Part shown: in pieces, positions 27,296 to 36,434 of the stretch
Layout: each line of letters opens with the position of its first letter
Numbering within the stretch: the stretch's first letter is position 1
DNA from: Thiomicrospira aerophila AL3
Lineage (GTDB): Bacteria; Pseudomonadota; Gammaproteobacteria; Thiomicrospirales; Thiomicrospiraceae
Length of the DNA stretch: 64,000 bases
NCBI RefSeq assembly: GCF_000227665.2
Contig: NZ_CP007030.1
Span: 248,001 to 312,000 of the forward strand
Direction of reading: 5' to 3'
Notes under the pieces: generated by a model
Seen by the model: only the letters and a program-made list of their open reading frames with translations
Told to the model about the DNA's origin: nothing
The model's database searches: none
Made by a program: the position numbers and the translations under genes

Positions 27296-28524
27296 ATAAA
27301 CTGAAATATCTTGGCTTGATCGCCTTTCTAACTTCGATCATAGGCTGCTCAGGAACGCCAAATACACAGCCTGAGCCTGGACCGCTTATGCTTGGTGTGG
27401 CAAATGCCCCTGTGTCACTTAATTGGCGCTTAAATCTTGATTTAGTGTCACAGGCAGATGGGCGAGGCTTAGCGATTAACTTGGCCGACCAGGATCGCGC
27501 CTATGTGGCGGCAAGTTCTGGTCTGTTAACGGCTATAACACGTGTACCACAAGCGCGTTTTAGTGATCAGGTATTGTGGCAGACCCGTTTTGATGCGCCT
27601 TTGATTGCGGGGCCGGCTCTTGACGCCACGGGCTTGTATGTTGGCACTGCCAAAGGCAGCTTAATGCACATTCATGCCGAAACAGGTCGAATAATATGGC
27701 AGACACAGCTGAATAGTGAAGTTGTAGCGGTTCCAGCGCTGACACAGAATAGGGTATTGGTCCGCACTAATGATGGCCGTGTTATTGCTCTAGATAAACT
27801 CAATGGCGATGTTATCTGGGTAGCCAGTGCGCAAATGCCTAATTTGTTTTTGCGTGGAGCCGCTCCGGTATTGGTAGTAGGGAATCAAGTTTTTGTCGGT
27901 CGTGAAAACGGTTTTGTTGAGGCCTTATCGCTTACCAATGGCGAAACGATCTGGCAAGCTAGGTTGGCGATACCGACGGGGCGAACTGATTTAGAGCGTA
28001 TGGTTGATATCCAAGCACAGCTTGTTTATGACCAGGGGCGCTTATTTGCGCTGGCTTATAATGGTCGAATGGCGGCTATAAATGCCCAAACGGGTAACTT
28101 TATCTGGACACGGCCACTTTCTGGCGCCAAAGATTTTACTTTTCAGGATAACCGATTATTCATCGCAGGAAATGATCAGATTGTACGCGCAATTGATGCC
28201 AGCTCCGGTACTGAAATTTGGAACCAAGCAGGTCTGGTAGGGCGTATGCCTGGTAGTATTCATCAGGTTAGTCTGAGCGATGACAGTTCGGCGCTATTAC
28301 TATTAGATGGATTCGGTTATATGCATTGGTTAAGTCAGGTCGATGGTCGTGTTCTAGCACGTTTCGCTCATGTAGACCATCTGGATCGTGGCCGTCAGTT
28401 ACTTGTTGTTGCTGTAGAAGATAACGCTTATCTTGTCCTGGATCGTAATGGCCAACTCATCAGTTATGATCTTAATTTGGCAGAATTTCAACTTATAAAC
28501 GAGCAAACAGATACACATGAGTAA
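27292..28524 (+). CDS. bamB: Outer-membrane assembly lipoprotein BamB
   Basis: PQQ-like eight-bladed beta-propeller lipoprotein of the BAM complex. A lipobox ending SIIGC (Cys19) follows the N-terminal signal. Repeated WxxxL-type blades are visible (IIWQTQLN, VIWVASAQ, TIWQARLA, FIWTRPLSG, EIWNQAGLV). The GTG start overlaps the yfgM stop by two bases, and the 3' end overlaps der by eight bases. 410 residues, close to E. coli (392). Confidence 0.94.
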   Translation: MNKLKYLGLIAFLTSIIGCSGTPNTQPEPGPLMLGVANAPVSLNWRLNLDLVSQADGRGLAINLADQDRAYVAASSGLLTAITRVPQARFSDQVLWQTRFDAPLIAGPALDATGLYVGTAKGSLMHIHAETGRIIWQTQLNSEVVAVPALTQNRVLVRTNDGRVIALDKLNGDVIWVASAQMPNLFLRGAAPVLVVGNQVFVGRENGFVEALSLTNGETIWQARLAIPTGRTDLERMVDIQAQLVYDQGRLFALAYNGRMAAINAQTGNFIWTRPLSGAKDFTFQDNRLFIAGNDQIVRAIDASSGTEIWNQAGLVGRMPGSIHQVSLSDDSSALLLLDGFGYMHWLSQVDGRVLARFAHVDHLDRGRQLLVVAVEDNAYLVLDRNGQLISYDLNLAEFQLINEQTDTHE

Positions 28525-29944
28525 ACCCATTATCGCTTTGGTTGGGCGACCGAATGTCGGAAAATCAACCCTGTTTAATCGTTTAACTAAAACCCGCGAT
28601 GCTATCGTTGCGGACTTTCCAGGTTTAACGCGTGACCGTCAGTATGGCACAGGCAAAGTCGGCAGTAGTGAATATATTGTTGTCGATACAGGCGGTTTGA
28701 GTGGCGAAGATCTTGGTGTTGATAGTTTGATGGCCGGGCAGGTACAGCAGGCCATTGCAGAATCTCACGGTATATTTTTTCTAGTCGATGGCCGGGCGGG
28801 GATTACCCCCGCGGATGAGGCTATTGCGAACTATATTCGAGGTTTTGGTAAGCCCGTTCAGGTATTAGTGAATAAGACCGAAGGATGTAATTTAGCGGTC
28901 TTGACTGCTGAGTTTTATGCGTTGGGACTCGGTGAGCCAATTGGTATCTCTTCAGCACACGGTGATAATGTGGCTGAAGCAGTAGATGAACTGATCGAAC
29001 GGATGCCTGAAACTGAGGAGCAACAGTCTTTTGACCTTGATGAGCATCCAGGTATTCGTGTTGCTGTTATTGGTCGCCCTAATGTTGGCAAATCGACCTT
29101 AATTAATCGTATGCTGGGTGAAGATCGAGTGGTGGCATTTGACATGCCAGGTACTACGCGCGACAGTATTTATGTGCCCTTTGAGCGAGATGGTCAAGCC
29201 TATACCTTGATTGATACCGCCGGGGTGCGTCGGCGTAAAAAAGTATCGGAAAAAATTGAAAAGTTTTCAGTGCTTAAAGCTATCGAAGCCATGCAAGATG
29301 CGCATGTTGTCGTCATGTTGATGGACGGCTCTGAAGGCATCACCGACCAGGATTTAACTCTGTTGGGATTGGCGATTGAATCAGGTCGTGGCTTAGTGCT
29401 CGCTGTCAATAAGTGGGATGGTCTTGACAGCGATCAGCGAGCTAAGATCAAGCATGAATTAGATCTTAGATTACAGTTTATTAGTTATGCAAAAACTCAT
29501 TTAATTTCCGCATTGCATGGCAGTGGTGTAGGCGATTTGTTTAGTAGTATAAAGAAGGTCTATCGTGCTGCTACACAAAAGGTTTCAACTGCAGATCTAA
29601 ACCGGGTTTTAGAGCAGGCGATACTCGATCACCAACCCCCTTTAGTAGGTGGTCGCAGACTGAAAATGCGCTATGCTCATTTGGGTGGTTTAAATCCGCC
29701 TCGCGTCATTATTCATGGTAATAAACTTGATAAAACGCCTGCCCCATACAAACGCTATCTTGAAAATGTGTTTAGAAAAGCATTTAAGTGGGAAGGTACG
29801 CCTGTGATGATTGAGTTTAAAGTGGGTGAAAACCCCTTTGATACGGAGCGGAGTGAGTTAACCCAGCGACAACTACATCGAAAAAAACATTTAGCTAGTT
29901 ATCGAGAATCTAAAAAAACAAGACAGCAACCTCGCCAACGTTAG
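28517..29944 (+). CDS. der: Ribosome biogenesis GTPase Der (EngA)
   Basis: Tandem GTPase of 50S assembly. Two full G-domains are visible: GRPNVGKSTLFNRL with DTGG (about residues 10-63), then GRPNVGKSTLINRM, DTAG and NKWD (about 180-300). A C-terminal KH-like domain follows (PPRVIIHGNKLDKTPAPYKRYLEN). 475 residues; E. coli Der is 490. It is last in the hisS-yfgM-bamB-der run and is followed by a terminator. Confidence 0.97.
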   Translation: MSKPIIALVGRPNVGKSTLFNRLTKTRDAIVADFPGLTRDRQYGTGKVGSSEYIVVDTGGLSGEDLGVDSLMAGQVQQAIAESHGIFFLVDGRAGITPADEAIANYIRGFGKPVQVLVNKTEGCNLAVLTAEFYALGLGEPIGISSAHGDNVAEAVDELIERMPETEEQQSFDLDEHPGIRVAVIGRPNVGKSTLINRMLGEDRVVAFDMPGTTRDSIYVPFERDGQAYTLIDTAGVRRRKKVSEKIEKFSVLKAIEAMQDAHVVVMLMDGSEGITDQDLTLLGLAIESGRGLVLAVNKWDGLDSDQRAKIKHELDLRLQFISYAKTHLISALHGSGVGDLFSSIKKVYRAATQKVSTADLNRVLEQAILDHQPPLVGGRRLKMRYAHLGGLNPPRVIIHGNKLDKTPAPYKRYLENVFRKAFKWEGTPVMIEFKVGENPFDTERSELTQRQLHRKKHLASYRESKKTRQQPRQR

Positions 29945-29974
29945 CACTAGTAAGGTGCTCCGTTAAAACGACTC

Positions 29975-30012
29975 AAAGCATCTCTACAACCTAAGTTAGA
30001 GATGCTTTTTTA
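29975..30012 (+). terminator. Rho-independent terminator after der
   Basis: AAAGCATCTCTA ... TAGAGATGCTTTTTT: a 12-base-pair perfect stem with a ten-base loop followed by a T-run, 30 bases past the der stop. Confidence 0.92.
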
Positions 30013-30036
30013 ACCTTTATGTTAAGAAAAATTTGA

Positions 30037-33000
30037 ATGAGCCCTGTTATGAACACAAGCAAACGTATTCGTGAGATTCCTTACAACTATACTTCGTTTT
30101 CAGATCGCGAGATCGTCAAGCGTTTTATAGGGGAATCCGGCTGGCAAACGATTGAGCAGCTGCGTGAAAGTCGCGGCACCGGTCGTTCAGCGCAAATGCT
30201 GTTCGAGGTGTTGGGTGATATGTGGGTGGTGTCACGTAACCCTTATATTCAGGATGATTTGCTTGAAAATGCCAAGCGTAGACAGGCTTTAATTGAAGCG
30301 TTACATCACCGTTTGGCTCAGGTTGAATCGCGACTTAACAACAATAAGCTAGCCGAATCGCTATTGAAGTTAGTACAAGAGGCAGTTAAGCAGTTTGAAG
30401 CTTGGTTCCCGCAACAAATTTCATTACGCCAAAAAGTCAGCAAGCGGTTAAAGAAAATCACCCGGTTAGACAATGTTGATTTTGGTGGTTTAGCACGTGT
30501 CTCTCATGCCACTGATGCAACCGACTGGCGGGTAGAGTTGCCCTTGGTGGTCATCAGCCCGGATACCGAACAAGAAACCGCCGATATCGTCGCCGCCTGT
30601 ATTGAGTTAGGCTTGGTGATTATTCCGCGTGGCGGTGGCACGGGGTACACGGGTGGTGCGATTCCGCTTGAGGCCAATACGGCGGTGATTAACACCGAAA
30701 AGCTTGAATTTCTCAGTATGGTGGAAAAGGTTGAGCTGCCTGGCGTCGGTGTTAAAGTGCCGACGGTGCGCACCGGTGCCGGGGTGGTCACCAAGCGCGT
30801 GACGGAGTTGGCGGAACGTAATGGCTTGGTGTTTGCGGTGGATCCCACTTCACACGATGCCTCGACCATTGGCGGGAATATCTCGATGAATGCCGGCGGC
30901 AAAAAAGCCGTGCTGTGGGGCACGACCCTGGATAACTTAGCCTCTTGGAAAATGGTGATGCCGGATGCAAGTTGGTTAGAAGTCGTGCGTGTCAATCACA
31001 ATCTTGGCAAGCTGCAAGATCAGGCGACCGTCAGTTTTGAGCTGCATCGTTATGAGTCCGACGGCAAAACGCCGCGCGGTGAAGTCGAGCGCCTGGATAT
31101 TCCGGGTTCGGCTTTCCGTCAAGCAGGGCTGGGTAAGGATGTGACCGATAAGTTTTTGAGTGGTCTGCCCGGTGTACAAAAAGAAGGCTGCGACGGTTTA
31201 ATTACCTCGGCACGGTTTATTTTGCATCGCATGCCGGAACATATTCGCACCGTGTGTTTAGAATTCTTTGGCACGGATTTGAGCCTGGCGGTGCCGGCGA
31301 TTGTGGAAATCACCGACTATATTGAAAGCAAAAAAGCGCAAGGCATATTGCTGGCCGGTCTCGAACATTTAGACGAGCGGTATGTGCGTGCCGTCAAGTA
31401 CAACACCAAGGCCAACCGCCGTGAATTGCCGAAGATGATTCTGTTGGGCGATATTGCCGGTGATAATGGTTTTGAAGTGGCGAAAACCTGCCAAGAAATT
31501 GTTGAACTGGCTAAAAAACGTAACGCAGAAGGCTTTGTCGCGGTCAGTGCAGAAGCGCGCAAACGTTTCTGGCTAGACCGTTCACGCACCGCCGCAATTT
31601 CGGCCCATACCAATGCGTTCAAAATCAATGAAGACGTGGTGATTCCTTTACCGCGTTTGAATGAGTACAACGAAGGCATAGAACGCATCAATATTGAAAT
31701 GTCGCTGCAAAACAAGGTCGAGATTATTGATGCCTTGGAAGAATATTTTAACGGCGAGATTAAAGAATATACTCTTGAAGATGATTTTGAAGATTCGCAA
31801 GGGGATCCGGCAGCCTATTTTAAAACTAAGGTTGATGCCACCCTGGCACATTTGTCGAATGTAAAGCGCAAGTGGCAGGCGTTTTATGACGGTTTAGACA
31901 AACCCGCCGAGCAGTTTTTAGACTTAATGGATGAGTCGGCGCGCACCTTGATTCGTGACAATGAATCTTTGGTTAAACTGATTTTACGTCGTGATTTAGT
32001 GGTGTCCTATCGCAAAGAAGTGTTGGAGTTCTTGCAACAAACCTTTATGGGGCATGATTTTGAGTCCATGATGAAACGGCTAAAAGAGCTGCATTTTGAT
32101 ATACGTAATGCACGTTTATTTGTGGCGCTGCATATGCACGCCGGCGATGGTAATATCCACACCAATATTCCGGTGCATTCCAATAATTATCGGATGATCC
32201 ATCAAGCCGAAGCGGTTGTGGAGCGTGTGATGAAACTCGCGACCGAATTAGGCGGGGTGATTTCGGGTGAGCATGGTATTGGCCTGACCAAAATCGAATT
32301 CCTGTCGCCGGAAAAAATCCAAGCCTTTGTCGAATATAAGCATAAAGTTGATCCGAATGGTCACTTTAACAAAGGCAAGCTCATGCCGGGCTCCGGGCTG
32401 CATAACGCCTATACGCCGTCCTTGTCCTTGGTTAAGCAAGAGGCGTTAATTCTTGAAGCCAGTGAATTGGATCAGCTCAATAATGATATTAAGGACTGCT
32501 TACGTTGCGGTAAATGTAAACCGGTCTGTCAGACCCATATTCCGCGTGCGAATTTGCTCTATTCACCGCGTAACAAGATTCTCGCCACCGGTCAGGTGAT
32601 TGAAGCCTTCTTGTACGAGGAGCAAACTCGTCGCGGGATTTCATTGCATCATTTTGATGCAATGAACGATGTTGCCGATCACTGTACCACCTGCCATAAG
32701 TGTGAAGCGCCCTGTCCGGTCGATATCGACTTTGGTGACGTGTCGATTCGTATGCGTAAAATTTTGACCGATATGGGGCAGAAAAAAGTCAGCCTGGGCA
32801 CCAAGGCGGCCTTGTTCTATCTGAATACCGGCCAACCAGGCCTGGTGAAGTTATTACGCACCACCATGATTGGTTGGGGGGCGTTGGGTCAACGTATCGG
32901 TCATAAGCTTGCTAAGTGGACAGGTCTGTTGGGCAAGAAAGATCAGTTACCTGCCAAATCGACCGGCAGCACACCGGTGACGCAGCAGGTGATTCATTTT

Positions 33001-33909
33001 GTGCGCAAGCCACTGGATACCGGGCCGAATCAACCGACCATGCGCGCGCTGCTGGCGTTAGAAGATCGAACGATCGTGCCGATCTTGCGTGATCCGCACA
33101 AAACCACTGAGGACACCGAAGCCGTGTTTTATTTCCCTGGCTGTGGTTCGGAACGCTTGTTCAGTGACATCAGTATGGCGACCTTGGCCATGCTTTATGA
33201 AACCGGTGCGCAAACTATTTTGCCGCCTGGTTATCTGTGCTGTGGTTATCCACAAACCGCTGCAGGGCAGGCGGCCAAGGGCGCCCAGATTACCACTGAA
33301 AACCGTGCATTATTCCATCGGGTTGCAAATACGCTGAACTATATGGATATTAAAACCGTGTTGGTGTCTTGTGGCACTTGTATGGATCAATTGTTGAAAT
33401 ATGAGTTCGAGCAGATTTTCCCGGGTTGTCGCTTATTAGATATTCACGAATATCTAATGGAAAAGGGTGTCAAAATGGAATCGACTAACGGCGTGCAGTA
33501 CATGTATCACGCGCCGTGCCATGACCCGATGAAAAAATATGATTCTACCAAAGTGGCATCTGAGCTGACCGGTATCAATGTGCCGCTGAACGACCGCTGT
33601 TGTAGCGAGGCCGGTACGCTTGCAACGGCAAGGCCGGATATTGCCAACCAGTTACGTTTCCGCAAAGAAGCGGAGCTGAAGCAGGGCATTAAAGACCTGA
33701 CCGGTGAAGAGAACGCCGTGAATGGCAATGTTAAGCTGCTGACCTCTTGTCCGGCCTGTCAGCAGGGCTTAAATCGTTATCAAGACGATACCGGTTTAAA
33801 AACCGACTATATCGTGGTTGAGTTAGCCAATAACTTGATGGGTAAAGACTGGAAAAAAGACTTTATCTCGAGTGTGCAGTCTGGTGGTATTGATCGAGTG
33901 CTACTTTGA
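30037..33909 (+). CDS. DUF3683-type FAD-oxidase / 4Fe-4S / CCG-domain fusion oxidoreductase
   Basis: 1290 residues joining several redox modules. Order: N-terminal DUF3683-like region (about 1-140), FAD-binding PCMH domain ([16 protein letters not shown] near 200), FAD-oxidase C-terminal domain with [14 protein letters not shown] and [10 protein letters not shown] (about 700-750), two 4Fe-4S motifs ([11 protein letters not shown] near 820, [11 protein letters not shown] near 880), then two CCG half-domains ([10 protein letters not shown] near 1068, CCSEAGTLA near 1187). This combines the architecture of D-lactate/glycolate dehydrogenase (GlcD) with GlpC/GlcF-like electron transfer. The substrate is probably a 2-hydroxy acid, but no specific one can be named. 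It reads as more GC-rich than the der and cytochrome genes around it. Confidence 0.88.
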   Translation: MSPVMNTSKRIREIPYNYTSFSDREIVKRFIGESGWQTIEQLRESRGTGRSAQMLFEVLGDMWVVSRNPYIQDDLLENAKRRQALIEALHHRLAQVESRLNNNKLAESLLKLVQEAVKQFEAWFPQQISLRQKVSKRLKKITRLDNVDFGGLARVSHATDATDWRVELPLVVISPDTEQETADIVAACIELGLVIIPRGGGTGYTGGAIPLEANTAVINTEKLEFLSMVEKVELPGVGVKVPTVRTGAGVVTKRVTELAERNGLVFAVDPTSHDASTIGGNISMNAGGKKAVLWGTTLDNLASWKMVMPDASWLEVVRVNHNLGKLQDQATVSFELHRYESDGKTPRGEVERLDIPGSAFRQAGLGKDVTDKFLSGLPGVQKEGCDGLITSARFILHRMPEHIRTVCLEFFGTDLSLAVPAIVEITDYIESKKAQGILLAGLEHLDERYVRAVKYNTKANRRELPKMILLGDIAGDNGFEVAKTCQEIVELAKKRNAEGFVAVSAEARKRFWLDRSRTAAISAHTNAFKINEDVVIPLPRLNEYNEGIERINIEMSLQNKVEIIDALEEYFNGEIKEYTLEDDFEDSQGDPAAYFKTKVDATLAHLSNVKRKWQAFYDGLDKPAEQFLDLMDESARTLIRDNESLVKLILRRDLVVSYRKEVLEFLQQTFMGHDFESMMKRLKELHFDIRNARLFVALHMHAGDGNIHTNIPVHSNNYRMIHQAEAVVERVMKLATELGGVISGEHGIGLTKIEFLSPEKIQAFVEYKHKVDPNGHFNKGKLMPGSGLHNAYTPSLSLVKQEALILEASELDQLNNDIKDCLRCGKCKPVCQTHIPRANLLYSPRNKILATGQVIEAFLYEEQTRRGISLHHFDAMNDVADHCTTCHKCEAPCPVDIDFGDVSIRMRKILTDMGQKKVSLGTKAALFYLNTGQPGLVKLLRTTMIGWGALGQRIGHKLAKWTGLLGKKDQLPAKSTGSTPVTQQVIHFVRKPLDTGPNQPTMRALLALEDRTIVPILRDPHKTTEDTEAVFYFPGCGSERLFSDISMATLAMLYETGAQTILPPGYLCCGYPQTAAGQAAKGAQITTENRALFHRVANTLNYMDIKTVLVSCGTCMDQLLKYEFEQIFPGCRLLDIHEYLMEKGVKMESTNGVQYMYHAPCHDPMKKYDSTKVASELTGINVPLNDRCCSEAGTLATARPDIANQLRFRKEAELKQGIKDLTGEENAVNGNVKLLTSCPACQQGLNRYQDDTGLKTDYIVVELANNLMGKDWKKDFISSVQSGGIDRVLL

Positions 33910-33936
33910 CCGGTTGGGTCACAAAATCCTGTTATT

Positions 33937-33963
33937 AAAAAAGCCCCATATAGGGGCTTTATT
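33937..33963. terminator. Terminator between the flavin/Fe-S fusion gene and a convergent cytochrome c gene
   Basis: AAAGCCCC-atata-GGGGCTTT (33940-33960) with flanking A and T tracts, located between two convergent genes and usable in both directions. Confidence 0.88.
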
Positions 33964-33988
33964 AATTCAGATTACAAAAAACCAGATA

Positions 33989-34300
33989 TTAACGTGGTGT
34001 TTGTTGTGAATAGTATTCTGCGAGTTCACGAATTTCTTCGTCGGTTAAACCACGGGCAAAAGCCGCCATGGATTCATCTCGTCTGAAACCGTCGCGATAG
34101 TCTTTAAGCGCTTTTTCAAGGTAGGCTGCGTGCTGACCGGCAAGTTTTGGGAAGTTAGGCACTACACTGTTACCATCAACACCATGACAACCAATACAGG
34201 TATTTAATTTTGCAGGCTGTTGTGCCATTTGAGCTACAGCCACATTGGTAGCAGTCATTAAGCCTAATGAAACAGCAAGAACCATACTTTTCTTATTCAT
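33989..34300 (-). CDS. Periplasmic mono-haem cytochrome c (c5/c4-like)
   Basis: 103 residues with a Sec signal peptide (MNKKSMVLAVSLGLMTATNVAVA), one haem site CIGCH, and a later Met (ESMAAFARGLTDEEI) that can serve as the distal ligand. The ATG at 34300 is preferred because GGAGAAAAAG precedes it; a longer reading to 34339 adds 13 residues before the signal peptide. Probably a soluble electron carrier to a terminal oxidase, plausibly taking Sox-derived electrons (inference). Confidence 0.85.
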   Translation of the reverse strand: MNKKSMVLAVSLGLMTATNVAVAQMAQQPAKLNTCIGCHGVDGNSVVPNFPKLAGQHAAYLEKALKDYRDGFRRDESMAAFARGLTDEEIRELAEYYSQQTPR

Positions 34301-34340
34301 CTTTTTCTCCATGCCTTTAGTTGAAACACTCTGTTTCACA

Positions 34341-34370
34341 AAATAAAAACCGTCTGAAAATTCAGACGGC
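34341..34370 (-). terminator. Terminator downstream of the second cytochrome c gene
   Basis: CCGTCTGAA-aa-TTCAGACGG (34350-34369), followed on the minus strand by GTTTTTATTT, lies 15 bases past the stop of the 34385-34690 gene. The two adjacent cytochromes are therefore probably separate transcripts. Confidence 0.9.
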
Positions 34371-34384
34371 TTTGAGGCGATAAC

Positions 34385-34690
34385 TTATAAAGAAGCCATG
34401 TAAGCAGCTAAGTTAGCAATGTCTGCATCAGACAAACCAGCAGCCATAGGGGCCATCATAGCTGTCATCGGGCCAACTTGTTCACCTGCACGGTACTTTT
34501 TCATCAGCTCAGCCAATTCACCAGCGTCACGACCAGCAACAGCTGGACCTACACCGCCTTGACCTTGCATACCATGACAACCCATACAGGTTGAGTAAGC
34601 ACCTTGACCAGCTTGGATATCACCTGCTTGTGCAGCCATACCAAAAGTCATTAACCCCGCAGCAGTTGCAGCTAAGATTGTTTTTTTCAT
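34385..34690 (-). CDS. Small periplasmic mono-haem cytochrome c
   Basis: 101 residues: signal peptide MKKTILAATAAGLMTFGMAAQA, haem site CMGCH near residue 35, and a Met-rich region (GPMTAMMAPMAAGLSD) supplying the axial Met, as in cytochrome c-553/c5 proteins. GGAGAG precedes the ATG. It resembles its neighbour in size and layout but has its own terminator, so the pair may be an old tandem duplication that diverged. Confidence 0.87.
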   Translation of the reverse strand: MKKTILAATAAGLMTFGMAAQAGDIQAGQGAYSTCMGCHGMQGQGGVGPAVAGRDAGELAELMKKYRAGEQVGPMTAMMAPMAAGLSDADIANLAAYMASL

Positions 34691-34907
34691 TTTGCACTCT
34701 CCTAAAGCACGTATAAAAATTTTAGGGAAATCCCTACTATTATTAGACCTTAATCAGTCAGTTGAGTCAAGTTAAGTCGCGGTTTTGTAGTGTGATGTTC
34801 ATGGTTTTTGCGCGAAACGATATGGGTATCTAAAATTAGTTAATATCTTCTTTTTTGCGTCAGAAACCATCTAAAATAGAAGCACACTAAACAGAGGATT
34901 TAACCTT

Positions 34908-35081
34908 ATGGCACTAATTAAAATTTGGCTTTTAGTGATGTTGGCTACGTTTGCAAGTTGGTATGTATTAAAGCTGATTAACAATCCCAAGCCTTTGGCT
35001 TGGGTATTCTTGTTTTGGGTACTGGTGATAGGTTTAACGGCCGGTTTACTTTACTTTATCTCGGTGTTTTTGGCCGCCTGA
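34908..35081 (+). CDS. Untracked 57-residue membrane protein, function unknown
   Basis: ATG at 34908 to TGA at 35079-35081 encodes 57 residues beginning MALIKIWLLVMLATFASWYV and ending YFISVFLAA. Two hydrophobic helices (about residues 4-20 and 30-55) are joined by a short LKLINNPKP turn, a hairpin topology. AGAGGA lies about ten bases upstream. Its last 36 bases overlap the 3' end of rsgA on the other strand. A perfect inverted repeat CCCAAGCC-ttt-GGCTTGGG (34985-35003) falls inside it. I do not recognise a family. Confidence 0.55.
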   Translation: MALIKIWLLVMLATFASWYVLKLINNPKPLAWVFLFWVLVIGLTAGLLYFISVFLAA

Positions 35082-36062
35082 TAGATTAAAGTGTTCGGCA
35101 AATTCTTGCCGCAGGCTTTGAAAGCTTGCAAAACGACTTTCAGCAATGTCGCCGGTTTCAACGGCCTTGCGGATCGCACAGTCTGGTTCATGCTGATGGG
35201 TACAGTTATCGAAACGGCATTGTCCAAGAAATGGAGCAAAGTCAGGGTAATAGCCTTCAAGTTCAGAGAGCGAACAAGGCGAGGGCGTAAAGCGTCGAAC
35301 TCCTGGGGAATCGATAATATCACCACCACAGGGTAGGTGATATAAAATGCTATTGGTCGTTGTATGCACGCCAAGGCCGGTTGCGGCAGAAAGTGAACTG
35401 GTACGTATGGCAAGATCAGGTACGAGGGCATTAATTAATGAGGATTTTCCAGCTCCGGATGGTCCCACAAAAACCGACGTTTTCTGGTTTAAAAAGGCTT
35501 TAATATCATCAAGACCGTCGGTTAGGTGGGCTGAAACGGTGATGATGTCTATGCCCATTTCATCATAAGGTAATAAAATTTCGGCCAGCTCTTCCCAGTC
35601 TTCATCGCTAGTCAGTAAATCGATTTTATTAATGATCAGTGCAACAGGGATATCGAGCTGTGCGGCTGCTACTAAGTAGCGATCAATCATGTCAGGGTGA
35701 ACGCCAGGTTCGATAGGCGCAACAATCCCAACTACATCAATGTTCGCTGCCACCATTCGCGTCTGACCACGGAAGCCGGGTCGTGCAAGTTCACTATGTC
35801 GTGGTATAGCTGCACTGACAATACCACGACCGGCTTCAGTATCGGTTTCCCAAAACACCCGGTCTCCTGCAACCAATTTACCTAAATGTTGGCGAACGGC
35901 ACAATTGAAAATAGTGCCTTGCTCGTCTTCAACCAGTAACCGTTGGCCGAAATTAGTAATGACTAGGCCTGGTTGTGCCTGTGAGTTCTGCTGATCTGCG
36001 GACTTAAACCGTTGCTTAAGTACACGGCGCTGTTGCTGAATGTTTAATTTACGTTTGCTCAT
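35046..36062 (-). CDS. rsgA: Small-subunit ribosome biogenesis GTPase RsgA
   Basis: Circularly permuted GTPase that checks 30S maturation. Motif order is permuted as expected: G4 NKID first, then G1 GPSGAGKSS, then G3 DSPG. An N-terminal OB fold precedes them, and the zinc site is in CRFDNCTHQHEPDCAI. 338 residues, similar to E. coli RsgA (350). It is part of a same-strand group with phhB and a Ste24-like protease, divergent from orn. Confidence 0.96.
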   Translation of the reverse strand: MSKRKLNIQQQRRVLKQRFKSADQQNSQAQPGLVITNFGQRLLVEDEQGTIFNCAVRQHLGKLVAGDRVFWETDTEAGRGIVSAAIPRHSELARPGFRGQTRMVAANIDVVGIVAPIEPGVHPDMIDRYLVAAAQLDIPVALIINKIDLLTSDEDWEELAEILLPYDEMGIDIITVSAHLTDGLDDIKAFLNQKTSVFVGPSGAGKSSLINALVPDLAIRTSSLSAATGLGVHTTTNSILYHLPCGGDIIDSPGVRRFTPSPCSLSELEGYYPDFAPFLGQCRFDNCTHQHEPDCAIRKAVETGDIAESRFASFQSLRQEFAEHFNLSGGQKHRDKVK

Positions 36063-36071
36063 TCAGGCTAT

Positions 36072-36413
36072 TCAATTGAGTAATGCATTAATTTTAGCGG
36101 CCATAATCACATCATTTTGGCTTAGGCCTTTAATGCTGTGAGTTTTGAGCGTGATAGTGCACTGGTTGTAGCCAAACTGAATATCTGGGTGATGGTCTTG
36201 TTGGTGTGCAATCCACGCTACGGCATTAATGAAGGCCAGGGTTTGATGATAGTTTTTGAACTTAAAGGTTTTATGCAAATTGGCATAATCAAGGCTTACA
36301 TCCCAGCCCGGTAACATATTCAAATAGCTCTCAACAGTGGGTATAACCAACCCTTTAGAACCTGGTGAAATGTCTGTGCATTTTTGGTTGACTAGATCTG
36401 GTAAGTCACTCAT
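36072..36413 (-). CDS. phhB: Pterin-4a-carbinolamine dehydratase
   Basis: 113 residues with the family signature HHPDI followed by TITLKTHSIKGLSQNDVIMA. In bacteria with phenylalanine hydroxylase it recycles tetrahydrobiopterin; elsewhere it may support molybdopterin or folate-type pterins. No phhA is visible nearby. It lies nine bases before rsgA on the same strand, and 21 bases after the protease gene. Confidence 0.92.
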   Translation of the reverse strand: MSDLPDLVNQKCTDISPGSKGLVIPTVESYLNMLPGWDVSLDYANLHKTFKFKNYHQTLAFINAVAWIAHQQDHHPDIQFGYNQCTITLKTHSIKGLSQNDVIMAAKINALLN

Positions 36414-36434
36414 CGTCGCTCCTTTTGTTGTTAT

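Noticed and set aside
33989-34690. Two adjacent cytochrome c genes considered as one operon
   Set aside because: A strong minus-strand terminator (34341-34370) lies between them, so separate transcription is more likely.
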